The notes: generated by a model not told the origin, from the sequence alone. A stretch of 64,000 nt of DNA from Bog-473 sp963707835 (GCA_963707835.1 CAVPRI010000002.1:1-64000); one strand, 5' to 3'; shown: positions 1 through 8,683, numbered from the stretch's first letter. Numbers and translations: made by a program.

Positions 1-268
1 CGTCGAGCGGAAGTGCTGTCTGTGTCTGTAAGGCGAAAGCTCCACGGCGGCCGATCGCGAGAGCCGACTTCAGCGCTGTTGTCTCATCGGGATACTCAGT
101 GATGGACATCAGACAGCCGTCGGTGACCAAGAGGTATTGGGATTTGATCGACCCCCCACACTTGGCGACGATCTCGAATGCCGCCACCTGTTCGGCTGTG
201 CGCTCGTCGTCGCTCATGTCGTCCCACTTCGCGGTGAACGTCAGCTTGGAAGCGCTCAAATGGGCCAT
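1..268 (-). CDS. GYD-domain-like protein, C-terminus cut off by the window edge
   Basis: An open minus-strand frame starts at the ATG at 268 and runs off the left edge after 89 codons. The readable protein has the layout of the small GYD family: an N-terminal strand (KLTFTAKWDDMSDDE), a helix (VAAFEIVAKCGGSIKSQ), a YLLVTDG strand, then an aspartate-containing EYPDETTALKSALAIG stretch and a RRGAFALQTQTALP tail like the family's final strand. GYD proteins are about 95-110 residues long and have no firmly known biochemical role. The canonical G-Y-D triad is not exact here, so the family call is tentative. The gene lies just downstream of the VOC gene on the same strand and may be co-transcribed with it. 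Confidence 0.6.
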   Translation of the reverse strand, partial: MAHLSASKLTFTAKWDDMSDDERTAEQVAAFEIVAKCGGSIKSQYLLVTDGCLMSITEYPDETTALKSALAIGRRGAFALQTQTALPLD

Positions 269-321
269 TGTGTGATGAACCCCTTTCCCTCGGCGCCACG
301 CGGCACCGTTGACAGAGATGC

Positions 322-847
322 TTACCACCTATGCGCATTGAGTGCCCCGTCGGCACCGGAGATGCTGGCGTATTGGGACACCCCAACCTCGTTCGGAATC
401 GGCACGCATGGCACTAGCTCGGCGCAGCCGGGCGATGGGGAACAAGCGTCTACCCACAGCTCGAGTTGGATACCATCCGGATCCTCCAGCGAGACGAACC
501 TCGAGTGACCCAAGTCACGAATTGGCGAGTGCGGCACTCCCAGCGCATCTAGTTCACCAGTCCATTCCCTGAGCTGTGCCTCGTCACCGACATCAAGTGC
601 GATGTGGTCCAGGCCGGTTCTCGTCGGGACGAACGAATCTCCGGATCGATCTGGATGGTTGTAGAGGCCAACGAGGAACCCGCTGTGCTGATGGAGCATC
701 AACACACGCGGTATGCCCGCCTCTCCCGGTTGTATCCCAAACCGCTTGACGAGTCGGAAACCCAGTACTCGCTCGTACCACTCAGCGCTCGCGTCCATAT
801 CGTGCAACGGTCAGTCCTACATGGAGGGCACGATCGAAACTGGCCAT
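322..847 (-). CDS. VOC (glyoxalase/bleomycin-resistance) family protein, one apparent frameshift
   Basis: The C-terminal 160 residues form a clear vicinal-oxygen-chelate module (DASAEWYERVLGF, then GLDHIALDVGDEAQL and a closing SLEDPDGIQLELW). The first strand of the fold is in another frame: the ATG at 847 gives MASFDRALHVGLTV, after which the reading must shift by one base near 806 to continue into HDMDASAEWYERV. The shifted frame has a stop just upstream of 807, so no intact start exists without the correction. Removing one base restores a normal single-domain VOC protein of about 174 residues. Substrate and metal cannot be inferred. It lies on the same strand as the GYD-like gene. Confidence 0.75.
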
Positions 848-1285
848 GGCACTCCTCCATCCGAGCCACATCAGTATGGCGAGGTGGCGTCCGGTCTGCT
901 GATACCGGGTGGTCTCGGCCAGGTCGTGGCCCCCGACGGGCATCGGCTCGTCCACCTCATTCCAGAGATTCACCCAGGGTGTCCCCAAGACATGCCGAGC
1001 GGCCCCCACCCGAGAAGCGGAGGGGGGATTGAGGGGAGACGGGGCGTCGTCGTGCTGCGCCAAAGGGGACGGTCCTAGTAGAGTCGGTCGTGCGCAAGAT
1101 CACCCGGCAGGCTTGGAACATTCGCCTCGAACCCGACGCTGGCCGACGTTCAGTTGCGAGAGAACGGAGCCGGGACTGCGTGTCGCGTTTCGCCCGCCTG
1201 GAAGACGGACCTCAGCGCGGTGCTCATTCGACCGAGCGAAGGCAACGGCTAGCGCTCCGCGCACGGCACGAACCCGACTGACGTC
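848..1285. other. Intergenic stretch without a recognisable gene
   Basis: No frame here gives a protein-like product that I recognise; the open frames are arginine-rich shadows. It separates the minus-strand VOC gene from the plus-strand ABC exporter and should hold their divergent promoters, but I see no convincing promoter or operator. Confidence 0.5.
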
Positions 1286-2469
1286 ATGAGCGTCCTCATT
1301 CTGTTCGTTGTCGTGGCACTCGCCTACGGCGTGTTTCGCTTTGTCACACGGCGAGACAAAGGCAAGAGGTCCCGATCGGGGCCTCTTGAAGTTGAGTGGC
1401 GCGTGAAGTCGATGGGCACAGATGCGGGTCTGCCACCTGGGGAATCCATTGGGACAAGGCCTGCCCGCCGCCCTGACAATGGAACGGTGCAGAGTTCTCC
1501 GACCGCTGCTTCGGTCCTCCGGCACGGAAGTTCGAGCGATGGTTGGGCGGTCGAGACGCTCGGGCTCACCAAGCGGTTTGGTCCGAACATCGCCGTCAAC
1601 AATGTGGAGCTGCGCGTGCCGCGTGGATGTGCGTTCGGATGCCTCGGGCCCAATGGTGCCGGAAAGACCACCCTTATCCGGGTCCTCCTCGGACTGACGC
1701 ACGCTGACGCCGGCACGATGTCGCTCCTCGGCTACCCCGTGCCGAAGGATCGCGACAAGGCCCTGGCGCGGATCGGCGCGATCGTCGACGAGCCACGGTT
1801 CCATGGTCATCTGACCGGTCGACAGAACCTCCAAATCCTTGCAGCGGCCCGAGAGCCAGCGGCGAAGGGTCGCATCGATGCCTCGCTCGAGCGGGTCGGC
1901 ATCCTCCACCGAGCGGAGGACAAGGTATCGAAGTACTCCATGGGCATGCGCCAGCGTCTCGGCGTCGCAGCGTGTCTCCTCGGGGATCCACAGCTCATGA
2001 TCCTGGACGAGCCGATGAACGGGCTCGATCCCGCCGGCATGCTCGAGATGCGCGAGATGATCCAGTCCCTCGTCGGCCGAGGGCCGGACCGTGGTCCTGT
2101 CGTCCCATCTGCTCGACGAGGTCGAGCGGACCTGCGATGCAGTGGCCATCGTCGACAAGGGCAGGGTGATCCGTCAGGGGTCCATTGACGAGTTGCTGGC
2201 GGGGGCGTCGGTGGAGATCCAGGTCGACTGCTCCGTCGCCGGATCGAGCGAGGTCGCTCCTCGCAAGCACGCGGTTCGGCGCTCAAGTGGAGACGCGAGT
2301 AGACGGCTTGGACATCGCACTCCCTGCCCCGGCGGATCGGGGGGCGACGGCGGAGATCAATCGCCTCCTCGTCGAGGGCGGGATCTCCGTCTATCGGATC
2401 CAAGAGGTCCACGCCTCGCTCGAGGCATGGTTCCTCGAGGTCACAAGCCGACTCGGGGGTGGCGAGTGA
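1286..2469 (+). CDS. ABC transporter ATP-binding protein with N-terminal hydrophobic helix, two apparent frameshifts
   Basis: This is the ATPase of an ABC-2 type exporter. Visible motifs are Walker A (GPNGAGKTT), signature (YSMGMRQRLGV), Walker B (LMILDEP) and, in the next frame, the H-loop (VLSSHLLDEV). Reading moves to another frame near 2090, directly after Walker B and the D-loop, and again near 2240 before a C-terminal region ending RIQEVHASLEAWFLEVTSRL. The first 90 residues are unusual: a single hydrophobic helix (VLILFVVVALAYGVFRFV), a basic stop-transfer and a linker precede the ATPase domain, which begins near WAVETLGLTKRFG. An internal start is possible. The stop overlaps the permease start by four bases. 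The transported substrate is unknown. Confidence 0.8.
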
Positions 2470-3639
2470 CGATCTCCTCGGCGTCGGGTGCCGAGATCGA
2501 CTCGTCACAGGCTGAGGACGTCCCGTTCACTCACGACCACCGAGGCTCGTGGGTCCCGACTGGTCGAGATGATCGCCACAAGGTTCATGGAGCTGCGCAA
2601 GCGCCGGGGGCTGATGGTCGCCCTGATCATGGTGTTCATCGGGATTCCGACCATCTTCCTCACGATCAGGCTGCTCGCCCACGCCTTCGCGCCCAACTCC
2701 TTCGGCCCAGCTGGCGGCTACGACATCTTCACGAGCCTCGTCGGCCGGAGTGATGTACGTCTTCGGCTTCATCGTTGCTGCCACGCTGGGCTGTACCGCC
2801 GGCTCGGTCGACCTCACCGAGGGGATGTTCCGGCATCTCGTCATCACGGGCCGATCGAGGGTGGCGCTCTACTTCGCCCGCATCCCCGCTGGTCTGGCCA
2901 TCGTCGTGCCGCTGGTGGCCGCGGGCTTCACCATCGTCTGCGCGGTGTGCGTCTTCGGCGCCCCGACCAAGCTCTCCTACGAAGGGGTAAACGTCCCACC
3001 GGGGCTGTCTCGCGAGCGGCTTCGAGACCTGGGCAATGAACCATTCGAAAGCGGTCATCTGCGACTTGCCCTACAACGAATCGATCTCGGTCGTTGTGAA
3101 GTGCGGGACCGGCCCGGGGGTCTATGCGGGTCCGATCGGGAAGACGCTGACCCGCACACCGACGCAGAACCCGTCCCTCACAGAGCTCCAAGCGACTGCC
3201 ATCAAGATCGCCAGCGTGGACTACACCGATTACACGAAGGTCTTTCTATCACCGTCGGTCTCGCTGATGATCGAGACCGGGCTCTGGATCGAGCTCGAGG
3301 CGGCGATCGGGTTCATTGTGGGTCTCGGGCTCGCATCACTCATGGGGCAGCGAACGGTACCGGTGATCCTGATGATCGTGCTCGAGATCGTCCTGACGCC
3401 GATCTTCTCAAGAGCGGAGATCCCTCACCTGGTCAATCTGCAACGCGGGCTGGTGGGATTGGCCATGGATCACCTCGCACCGAGCGCGCGTTCGATCTGG
3501 GGTCGGCGGTGGACCGGGAGGCCAGGGTGGATCGGCGCTCCTCTCAGAGTCGACCACAGTGGCGGCCTTCGTCATCGTGGGCTGGCTCGTGGTATGGACT
3601 GCCCTCGGCACGTGGCGGATGGTGCACAGAGACGCCTGA
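2466..3639 (+). CDS. ABC-2 type permease, several apparent frameshifts
   Basis: This is the membrane partner of the preceding ATPase. The GTG at 2466 overlaps the ATPase stop in a GTGA arrangement, which decides the start. Protein-like pieces in successive frames give IATRFMELRKRRGLMVALIM (a typical ABC-2 N-terminus leading into the first transmembrane helix). These are followed by YVFGFIVAATLGCTAGSVD, HLVITGRSRVALYFARIPAG, the helix IELEAAIGFIVGLGLASLMG, and a final helix AAFVIVGWLVVWTALGTWRM before the stop at 3637-3639. At least four shifts are needed, near 2530, 2745, 3030 and 3470-3540. Corrected, it would be about 390 residues with roughly six helices. Either the sequence is poor here or the exporter is dead. 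Confidence 0.65.
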
Positions 3640-3716
3640 TCAGATCTTTGGGTGACCCTCAGCATCACCATCACCACCGGGTACAGGTGATCGACGCGAG
3701 TCATGGTTCCCGCTTC

Positions 3717-3738
3717 GCCCCGTCCCCGCGTACGGGGC
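3717..3738. terminator. Possible bidirectional hairpin between convergent genes
   Basis: A 7-bp perfect stem (GCCCCGT at 3717-3723, ACGGGGC at 3732-3738) with an 8-nt loop lies between the stops of the permease (+) and the methyltransferase (-). No U-tract is evident, so this is a weak call resting on position and symmetry. Confidence 0.35.
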
Positions 3739-3748
3739 TCCCCGCTCC

Positions 3749-4465
3749 TTAGTCAGCAGTAGCAACGGCGATCAGCGTGTCGAGTGCTAACCGAGGCGGA
3801 AGCAGATGTTGTACCGCAAAAGTGGCGGCTTTGCGGAAGGGCGTCGGACTTCTGTGACCGCTGAATGCAATCTCGACGTGTGAGTAGCCGTTGATTCCGA
3901 GCACACGACGGAGGGTGTCTTCGCAGAACCAGCACGTATGTTCGGGGTGGACCTGGCCATGGCCTAGCCAGCGATAGATGAAGCCGCCGACATAGAACAC
4001 ATTCGGCGTGGTGAGCACGAGCTGGCCACCGGGTTTCAGATGGCGGCGCGCACTGGCGAGAAATCCGTGGACGTTGTCGAGGTGCTCGATGATCTCACCT
4101 GCAAACACGGTGTCGAACGTCCGATTGAGATCGAAGTCCTGGGCGTCAGCCAACTGCACGTCGAACCCTTCTGCCCGGAGCGCTGCAATCGTTTCTTCGT
4201 TGATGTCGATTCCAACAACCTCGGAAAAACTCTTGACCATCAGGCCATGCAGCCAGTCGGGCTTTCCGTGGCGAGACGCACAACCGACATCGAGGACGGC
4301 ATCGCCACGGATGAGCGGCATGACCACTTCAAAGCGGTCTTGCAGCGTTCCATCACCCCACGGATGATCCCCCCATTTTGGTTGCAAGAAGTTTCCCGTG
4401 GCTGGTCCGTCAGACGGGACGACCCTAAGCCGCCTGCCAGACAGACTCGAATTCCTGCCCACCAC
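3749..4465 (-). CDS. Class I SAM-dependent methyltransferase
   Basis: A 238-residue protein with the Rossmann methyltransferase core. Motif I reads AVLDVGCASRHGKP, followed by an acidic strand end in VVGIDINEETIAAL (ribose contact), then LADAQDFDL and a motif IV/post-I region FDTVFAGEIIEHLDN, and RRHLKPGGQLVLTTPNVFY after it. This order is typical of the Methyltransf_11/23 families, which act on small molecules, lipids or sugars; the substrate cannot be told. The N-terminal 50 residues lack motifs. It stands alone between the ABC exporter and a decayed IS30 element. The next minus-strand gene to its right lies across the IS30 remnant and the tRNA. Confidence 0.85.
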   Translation of the reverse strand: MVGRNSSLSGRRLRVVPSDGPATGNFLQPKWGDHPWGDGTLQDRFEVVMPLIRGDAVLDVGCASRHGKPDWLHGLMVKSFSEVVGIDINEETIAALRAEGFDVQLADAQDFDLNRTFDTVFAGEIIEHLDNVHGFLASARRHLKPGGQLVLTTPNVFYVGGFIYRWLGHGQVHPEHTCWFCEDTLRRVLGINGYSHVEIAFSGHRSPTPFRKAATFAVQHLLPPRLALDTLIAVATAD

Positions 4466-4578
4466 AGTCGCTCAATCCTCCCCGCTGCTGCCCTGAAGCC
4501 AACCACGCAGAAGGCCGATCATCTGGCGGCCAATGCTACTCCCGACTGGGCGACACGGCCCCTGACCCCGTATGTGCT

Positions 4579-5265
4579 GTGTCCTCCAGCGGTCATTGCA
4601 TGCAACATCAGGAGGGGTGCAGATGTGGACACGCCTCAGCGAGCAAGAGCGCCAGACGATCTGGGACATGCGTGAGGCTGCCACCCGTGAAGCGCCTCGC
4701 CAAGCATCTGGGCTGGCAGAACGTATCCTGCGCAAGTTCATCGCCGACGGTGAGGGGAAGCGCCCGACGGCTCGACAGCGCTCTGAGCTGCGTCTGTCCT
4801 TGGAAGGACCGGGCCGTGCCGGGCCGCTGGGAGGGCGACCTGATCTTCGGCAAGAAGATGACGTCCATCGGCACCCTCGTCGAGCGCCACAGCCGCTTCG
4901 TCGTGCTGCTCAAGCTCCCCAACGGCCATGGCGCCGAGGCGGTGCGCAAAGGCCATGACAAGCGCATCTTGACCCTGCCGGCCCAGCTGCGCCGCTCCAT
5001 CACGTGGGACCCAGGCAAGGAGATGCCGAGCACGTCCGCTTCACCGTCGACACCGGTCTGCAGAATTGCTTCTGCAACCCCAAGAGCCCTGGCAGCGCGG
5101 GACGACAACACCAACAATCGCCCTCTTCAGTACCTGCCGCAATCTTCAGACCTCTCGCAACGCACCCCAGTGAGAGCTCGACACCATCGCTTGCTCACTC
5201 AACACGAGGCCTCGACAGACCCCCGGATGGATGACACCGTCTCCGGCGTTCGCCGAGGCCGTTGA
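4579..5265 (+). pseudogene. Decayed IS30-family transposase
   Basis: Pieces of an IS30 transposase are spread over the plus-strand frames. An N-terminal segment WTRLSEQERQTIWDMREA matches the helix-turn-helix start of the family. The catalytic core follows as GRWEGDLIFGKKMTSIGTLV with ERHSRFVVLLKLPNGHGAEAV; the first Asp of the DDE triad is in WEGDLI. It then continues as LPAQLRRSITWDPGKEM (second Asp region). In another frame HVRFTVDTGLQNCFCNPKSP matches the segment leading to the catalytic Glu, but the Glu block itself is scrambled. Frames shift repeatedly and no terminal repeats are obvious. It is a dead remnant next to a tRNA gene, a usual landing zone for mobile DNA. Confidence 0.8.
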
Positions 5266-5550
5266 GCTGACCGCCTGAGCACGCAGCCGTACTGGGGCAG
5301 TCTGCGGGGCCGACCCTGCGTCGCAGCGTATACCGACCTCTGTGATGGACGACGACCACATGCCCCCGGTCATCGGGGCTCGTGTCGTGGAATTCCGCTT
5401 GGCCTCACGAATCGACAGGCCAGGTGCGGGCTCAACTCCGCAAGGGATCTCGACCTGATGCCGCCTGGCGACCATACCTGGACGCCTTTCGAAGCCGGCT
5501 GGTCCCCGGCCTCTTCTCGCGCGTTCTCCCGTAAGTTATCTTGCACTCCC

Positions 5551-5626
5551 GGGCCGCTAGCTCATCCGGAAGAGCAGGGGACTTTTAATCCCAAGGTGCC
5601 GGGATCGAGACCCGGGCGGCCCACCA
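5551..5626 (+). tRNA. tRNA-Lys, anticodon TTT, CCA encoded
   Basis: A full cloverleaf can be drawn. Acceptor GGGCCGC pairs perfectly with GCGGCCC. The D-stem is GCTC/GAGC with a GG-containing loop, the anticodon loop CTTTTAA carries TTT at 5584-5586, and the T-stem is CCGGG/CCCGG; the 3' end is A plus CCA. Two oddities: the T-loop reads ATCGAGA, so position 54 is A instead of the near-universal T, and base 27 faces A at 43 in the anticodon stem. Its 3' portion is repeated at 26836-26873, suggesting it served as an attachment site. Confidence 0.9.
5588..5625 (+). repeat. Putative attL: 3' end of tRNA-Lys, direct repeat copy 1
   Basis: These 38 bases cover the distal anticodon stem to the CCA end of tRNA-Lys. 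They match 26836-26873 at 33 of 38 positions in the same orientation without gaps. Repeats of a tRNA 3' end are the classic att duplication left by tyrosine-recombinase elements. The mismatches imply an old event. Confidence 0.55.
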
Positions 5627-5858
5627 GACCCACCGGGTAAGAGACAGACAGAATTGACCAAGGCCGTCGACCACACGTTCTGATTGGCGTCGTTTGGCAT
5701 CTGCCACCTATCGCTGGCCCCTTCTCTAGGTGCTCTGCGCCGGGCTGCCCGGTGCGTCAGAAGTGCCTGTTCGTCCTGGCGGACGAGTCCATCACCGGGC
5801 TCTTGAGCGGACTGGACGACGGCAACCGGCGGGAGGTGCGAAGGGTAGCCTCTTGAAC

Positions 5859-5930
5859 ATGGCGCGAAAGACAGCCAAGAGACGCCGGCGGGAGCGCCAG
5901 CCGTGTTCCTACTGCGACCGCTATATCTGA
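5859..5930 (+). CDS. Possible 23-residue basic peptide with a CxxC pair
   Basis: ATG to TGA encodes MARKTAKRRRRERQPCSYCD and three more residues. It is very basic and ends with a Cys-Ser-Tyr-Cys pair. The stop is two bases before the ATG at 5933 of the next gene, the spacing of a translationally coupled leader. No ribosome binding site is clear and no family is known; it may also be the fragment of a larger zinc-ribbon gene. Confidence 0.25.
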   Translation: MARKTAKRRRRERQPCSYCDRYI

Positions 5931-5932
5931 CG

Positions 5933-6235
5933 ATGCCGATCAACGACGAGCTCGCCATCCCCACAGTCGAGCGGTTCCTTGCCTTAGTCACCGCACTTGA
6001 CGCCATTTGGGACCCGGGCTCCAGCTATTTGGACGACCCGAGATACTCCGAGCTCAGGCGGGAGATCGACGGGTCCATCTCTCGTGTCAAGACCATCGCG
6101 GACGAGTGCGAACCAGGCCTGAGTGATCGGATCACGGAAGGGCTCCAGGGCACATCTGGTTATTCAGGAGCCGTGAGTGCCGTCACCCAGCTATTGGGTC
6201 GGCTCAGGAGTGCCGAGCAGCATCGGCGGAACTAG
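5933..6235 (+). CDS. Hypothetical 100-residue protein
   Basis: I chose the ATG at 5933 (MPINDELAIPTVERFLALVT) rather than a longer form beginning 30 bases upstream, because the upstream peptide would end just before it. The product is mildly acidic and predicted mainly helical (VERFLALVTALDAIWD, YSELRREIDGSISRVKTIAD, SAVTQLLGRLRSAEQHRR). It has no signal peptide or membrane helix and no motif I recognise. It lies 3' of tRNA-Lys, a position where island cargo begins. The neighbouring gene is on the opposite strand, so it is probably monocistronic, perhaps with the tiny basic peptide. Confidence 0.5.
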   Translation: MPINDELAIPTVERFLALVTALDAIWDPGSSYLDDPRYSELRREIDGSISRVKTIADECEPGLSDRITEGLQGTSGYSGAVSAVTQLLGRLRSAEQHRRN

Positions 6236-6391
6236 GTTGCCGAGTGCTTGTGGACCTCCCAGCAGAGTCCGCGAGCTACTTGCGGGCTGTGCCCTACGGG
6301 TTAGGTTTCCGGCTCGTCTTCTCATCCGCCGGTCGAACACCAGACGTGGAGCGGAGGTCACAGACGTCAGCATCAAGAATCGATCGTTCCT

Positions 6392-7453
6392 CTAGGTAGT
6401 CCCGTAGCGCCGGCGGAACAGCCCGTAGGCGACGGCGCCGGCGACAGTCGGGAGCCAGTACTGCGCCAACCGGTAGGCCAACGTGGCCACCACCGCGCTG
6501 CGCCCGTTGACGCCGGCGAGTACGAGGAGGCCACTCAGGCTGGCCTCGACGATTCCCAGGCCACCGGGAGTTACCGGGAACAGGGCGATGATCCCGGCCG
6601 CCGAGTATGCGAGGAGGACGAGCCAGATGCGGGGCTGGCTGCCGGTCGCGCGCAGGGCCGCAAGAAGGCAGAGATAGTCGAGGCCGAGACGCCCCACGAC
6701 GAGCAGGAAGATCTGCCTCCATTCCCTTCCCAGGGCCGCCCGGATCTCGTTGCGTTGCTGCAGTAAGCGATTCTCGAGTCCCGCCAGCGGAGGATGCGGA
6801 CGGCGGACCTTGTTCCAGATCCATTGGGCGGCCCTCCCCAACGCCCGCAGCGGTCGGTCCGTTTCAAGGAGCACGGCGCCCAGTCCCATGTACACCACAA
6901 ACGCGGCGACCCCGATGAGAGCCGCGCTGACCAACGTGTGGTTGAGCCCGGAGTCGCCCAGGACGGTGGGGAGCGTGAGGATCGGGAGCATGAGCAGACC
7001 GCCCACCCCGAGGAGCGAAGACGCTGCGAGCCCTCCCGCCGCGGCATCGGAGTTCACCCCGGCGGTTGCCAGCATCCGGTACTGGACCGCCGCGCCCGCA
7101 GCGGCGCCACCCGGGAGTGTGTTGGTGACGGTGTTGCCCGCGAGTCCCGCCGTGACCACGGCGAACCAACCACGGGTTCGCAGGACGATGCGTTGGATCG
7201 CAAAGTTGCAAACAAAGCTCCCCCATTCGAACAACAAGGCGAGGACGAGCCACACGCCGCTCAACGTGGCCAACTTCGGCCATGCTCCGAGCACTGCCGA
7301 AAGGCTCGGAAGCACGACGTAGAGGGCCAGGCCCGTGACGAGGAGCGCGGCGATACGCGTGACGAGGCTCCTGCGGCTCGGCTGGGTCTTCCGTCGATCA
7401 GCCATGTCGGAGTCGGCCGAGGCGGGCGTCCCGGGCATCGGAGCCGACGTCAC
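6392..7453 (-). CDS. Lysylphosphatidylglycerol synthase TM region / flippase-like (UPF0104, YbhN-type) membrane protein
   Basis: A 353-residue integral membrane protein. After a polar N-terminus of about 30 residues come hydrophobic segments from LVTRIAALLVTGLALYVVLP to the C-terminal AQYWLPTVAGAVAYGLFRRR, seven or eight in all. The conserved family signatures are visible: AGNTVTNTLPGGAAAGAAVQ (TM3-TM4 loop, with the PGG turn) and SAAGIIALFPVTPGGLGIVE (the P-G-G-L-G-x-x-E motif near the C-terminus). The family comprises the flippase half of MprF and stand-alone YbhN/AglD-like proteins thought to move lipid-linked substrates. There is no aminoacyl-transferase domain, so it is not a full MprF. 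It sits downstream of a lipid kinase on the same strand, which suggests a role in envelope lipids. Confidence 0.85.
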   Translation of the reverse strand: MTSAPMPGTPASADSDMADRRKTQPSRRSLVTRIAALLVTGLALYVVLPSLSAVLGAWPKLATLSGVWLVLALLFEWGSFVCNFAIQRIVLRTRGWFAVVTAGLAGNTVTNTLPGGAAAGAAVQYRMLATAGVNSDAAAGGLAASSLLGVGGLLMLPILTLPTVLGDSGLNHTLVSAALIGVAAFVVYMGLGAVLLETDRPLRALGRAAQWIWNKVRRPHPPLAGLENRLLQQRNEIRAALGREWRQIFLLVVGRLGLDYLCLLAALRATGSQPRIWLVLLAYSAAGIIALFPVTPGGLGIVEASLSGLLVLAGVNGRSAVVATLAYRLAQYWLPTVAGAVAYGLFRRRYGTT

Positions 7454-7588
7454 CGGTCACAGATACTCCAGAAACAGGGAACAGCACGTCAGCCTGTGGC
7501 GTGCCTGCAAAGCCCTGCTCATCGGTGCGGCAGTGGCTTCTGAGCCGTGCCGTCTTCCCGTCCCGCACGGTGACCGGTCATTCCACCA

Positions 7589-7614
7589 TCCTCCGTAACC
7601 GGCCTGCCGGAGGA
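7589..7614. terminator. Weak hairpin downstream of the lipid kinase
   Basis: TCCTCCG (7589-7595) can pair with CGGAGGA (7608-7614) across a 12-nt loop, about 100 bases after the minus-strand stop at 7715. There is no U-tract; it may simply be a structured spacer. Confidence 0.25.
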
Positions 7615-7714
7615 CATCACGTGTGAGCCTACGTGTCGCGCTCTTTCGCGCCCTGTCCTCGACCGACAAGGCGGTCCTGCGAACGTGGCGCGTGAAGGGT
7701 GACACTGAATATGG

Positions 7715-8605
7715 CTACGAAGACTGCTTCCGCCGGAGCGGCGGCGGCGCGGGATGGCGCCGGCCGGCTGGGGTCCGGATGCGCAGGGCCGCCGGGAGCG
7801 ACTCGAATCGGAGCGGTGGCTCGAGCCTGACGGCCTCGCCGTCCAATCCAACGTCGATCGTGGCCCCGGAATCGATCTCGAAGCGAACGGTGGTCCATTC
7901 CCGCAAGCGGGCCAACGGCGGTCCGTCAGGCACCACCACAACGCCGAGCGTCCCTCCGTCCATCGTCCCCCGGGTGCCCTGAGCGGCGAGCGGGTCGAGC
8001 TGGTAGCGGTTGTTGGACACCAAGACGAGCTGAGCCCTCTCGTATTCCGCTCCCCCCGGGTCGCTGAAGCGCAGGTCGAAGGGCACCGCGCCGGGGCCGA
8101 GCAGGTCGGGCAGCATCTCGATCACGGTGCGCAGCTTGGCATCGCGGTACTCGGGCGACTGAACAACCTTGCCGTAGAAGCCGATCGACGCGTTGTTCAC
8201 GAAGACCCGACCGTTGACCTGGGCCAAGTCGATGCGGCGCTCAGAACCGTGGTGGAAGGCGTCGAGGGCACCGATCACGTCTTCCCGGTCGACGCCGATG
8301 TCGAGTGCGAAGTGGTTGCGCGTCCCGGCCGGTATGCAGACGTACGGGATGTCGTGCCTGGAGGCGACGCCGGCCACGATCGCTTGGGAACCGTCGCCGC
8401 CGGCCATGCCGATGACGTCGGCGCCCGACGACACGGCGGCGGCGGCCAGTGACGCCAGGTCGTCGCCCTCCTTCATCACGACCGGCTCGATCCCGCGGGC
8501 GCGGCACCGAGCGACGAGGTCGTAACGCTGGGCCTTCCCGCCGCCGGACCTCGGGTTGACGAAGAGGACCGGGCGCACCGGCCCGGAGATCGCTGAATCC
8601 GTCAT
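7715..8605 (-). CDS. Diacylglycerol kinase catalytic-domain lipid kinase
   Basis: The start was set at the ATG at 8605 because GGGAG lies just upstream and the product begins directly before the first strand (VRPVLFVNPRSGGGKAQRYD). The 296-residue protein carries the DAGK nucleotide-binding signatures: VNPRSGGGK near residue 13, GMAGGDGSQAIVAGVA (the GGDG ATP-binding loop) and CIPAGTRNHFALDIG (the P-x-G-T-x-N-x-F motif). The C-terminal beta-sandwich includes VNNASIGFYGKVV. It should phosphorylate a lipid such as diacylglycerol or a sphingosine-like substrate at the inner membrane face. It is divergent from the HdeD gene and upstream of a flippase-like gene on its own strand, consistent with membrane-lipid homeostasis. 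Confidence 0.85.
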   Translation of the reverse strand: MTDSAISGPVRPVLFVNPRSGGGKAQRYDLVARCRARGIEPVVMKEGDDLASLAAAAVSSGADVIGMAGGDGSQAIVAGVASRHDIPYVCIPAGTRNHFALDIGVDREDVIGALDAFHHGSERRIDLAQVNGRVFVNNASIGFYGKVVQSPEYRDAKLRTVIEMLPDLLGPGAVPFDLRFSDPGGAEYERAQLVLVSNNRYQLDPLAAQGTRGTMDGGTLGVVVVPDGPPLARLREWTTVRFEIDSGATIDVGLDGEAVRLEPPLRFESLPAALRIRTPAGRRHPAPPPLRRKQSS

Positions 8606-8640
8606 CTCGCCTCTCCCTCTCGCGACGTTGGCTGGACCAC

Positions 8641-8683
8641 TTGACACTCTATCATCGATTCTGTAATCTATCATCAGTTCTGT
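8641..8683 (+). promoter_or_regulatory. Promoter for hdeD-like gene overlapped by a tandem operator-like repeat
   Basis: A -35 hexamer TTGACA (8641-8646) is 17 bases from TAATCT (8664-8669). Two 17-base direct repeats, TCTATCATCGATTCTGT (8648-8664) and TCTATCATCAGTTCTGT (8667-8683), differ at two positions, lie 19 bases apart and cover the promoter. A 19-bp period would place two protein dimers close to the same DNA face. The TetR gene downstream is the obvious candidate binder, but that is inference. Confidence 0.5.
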
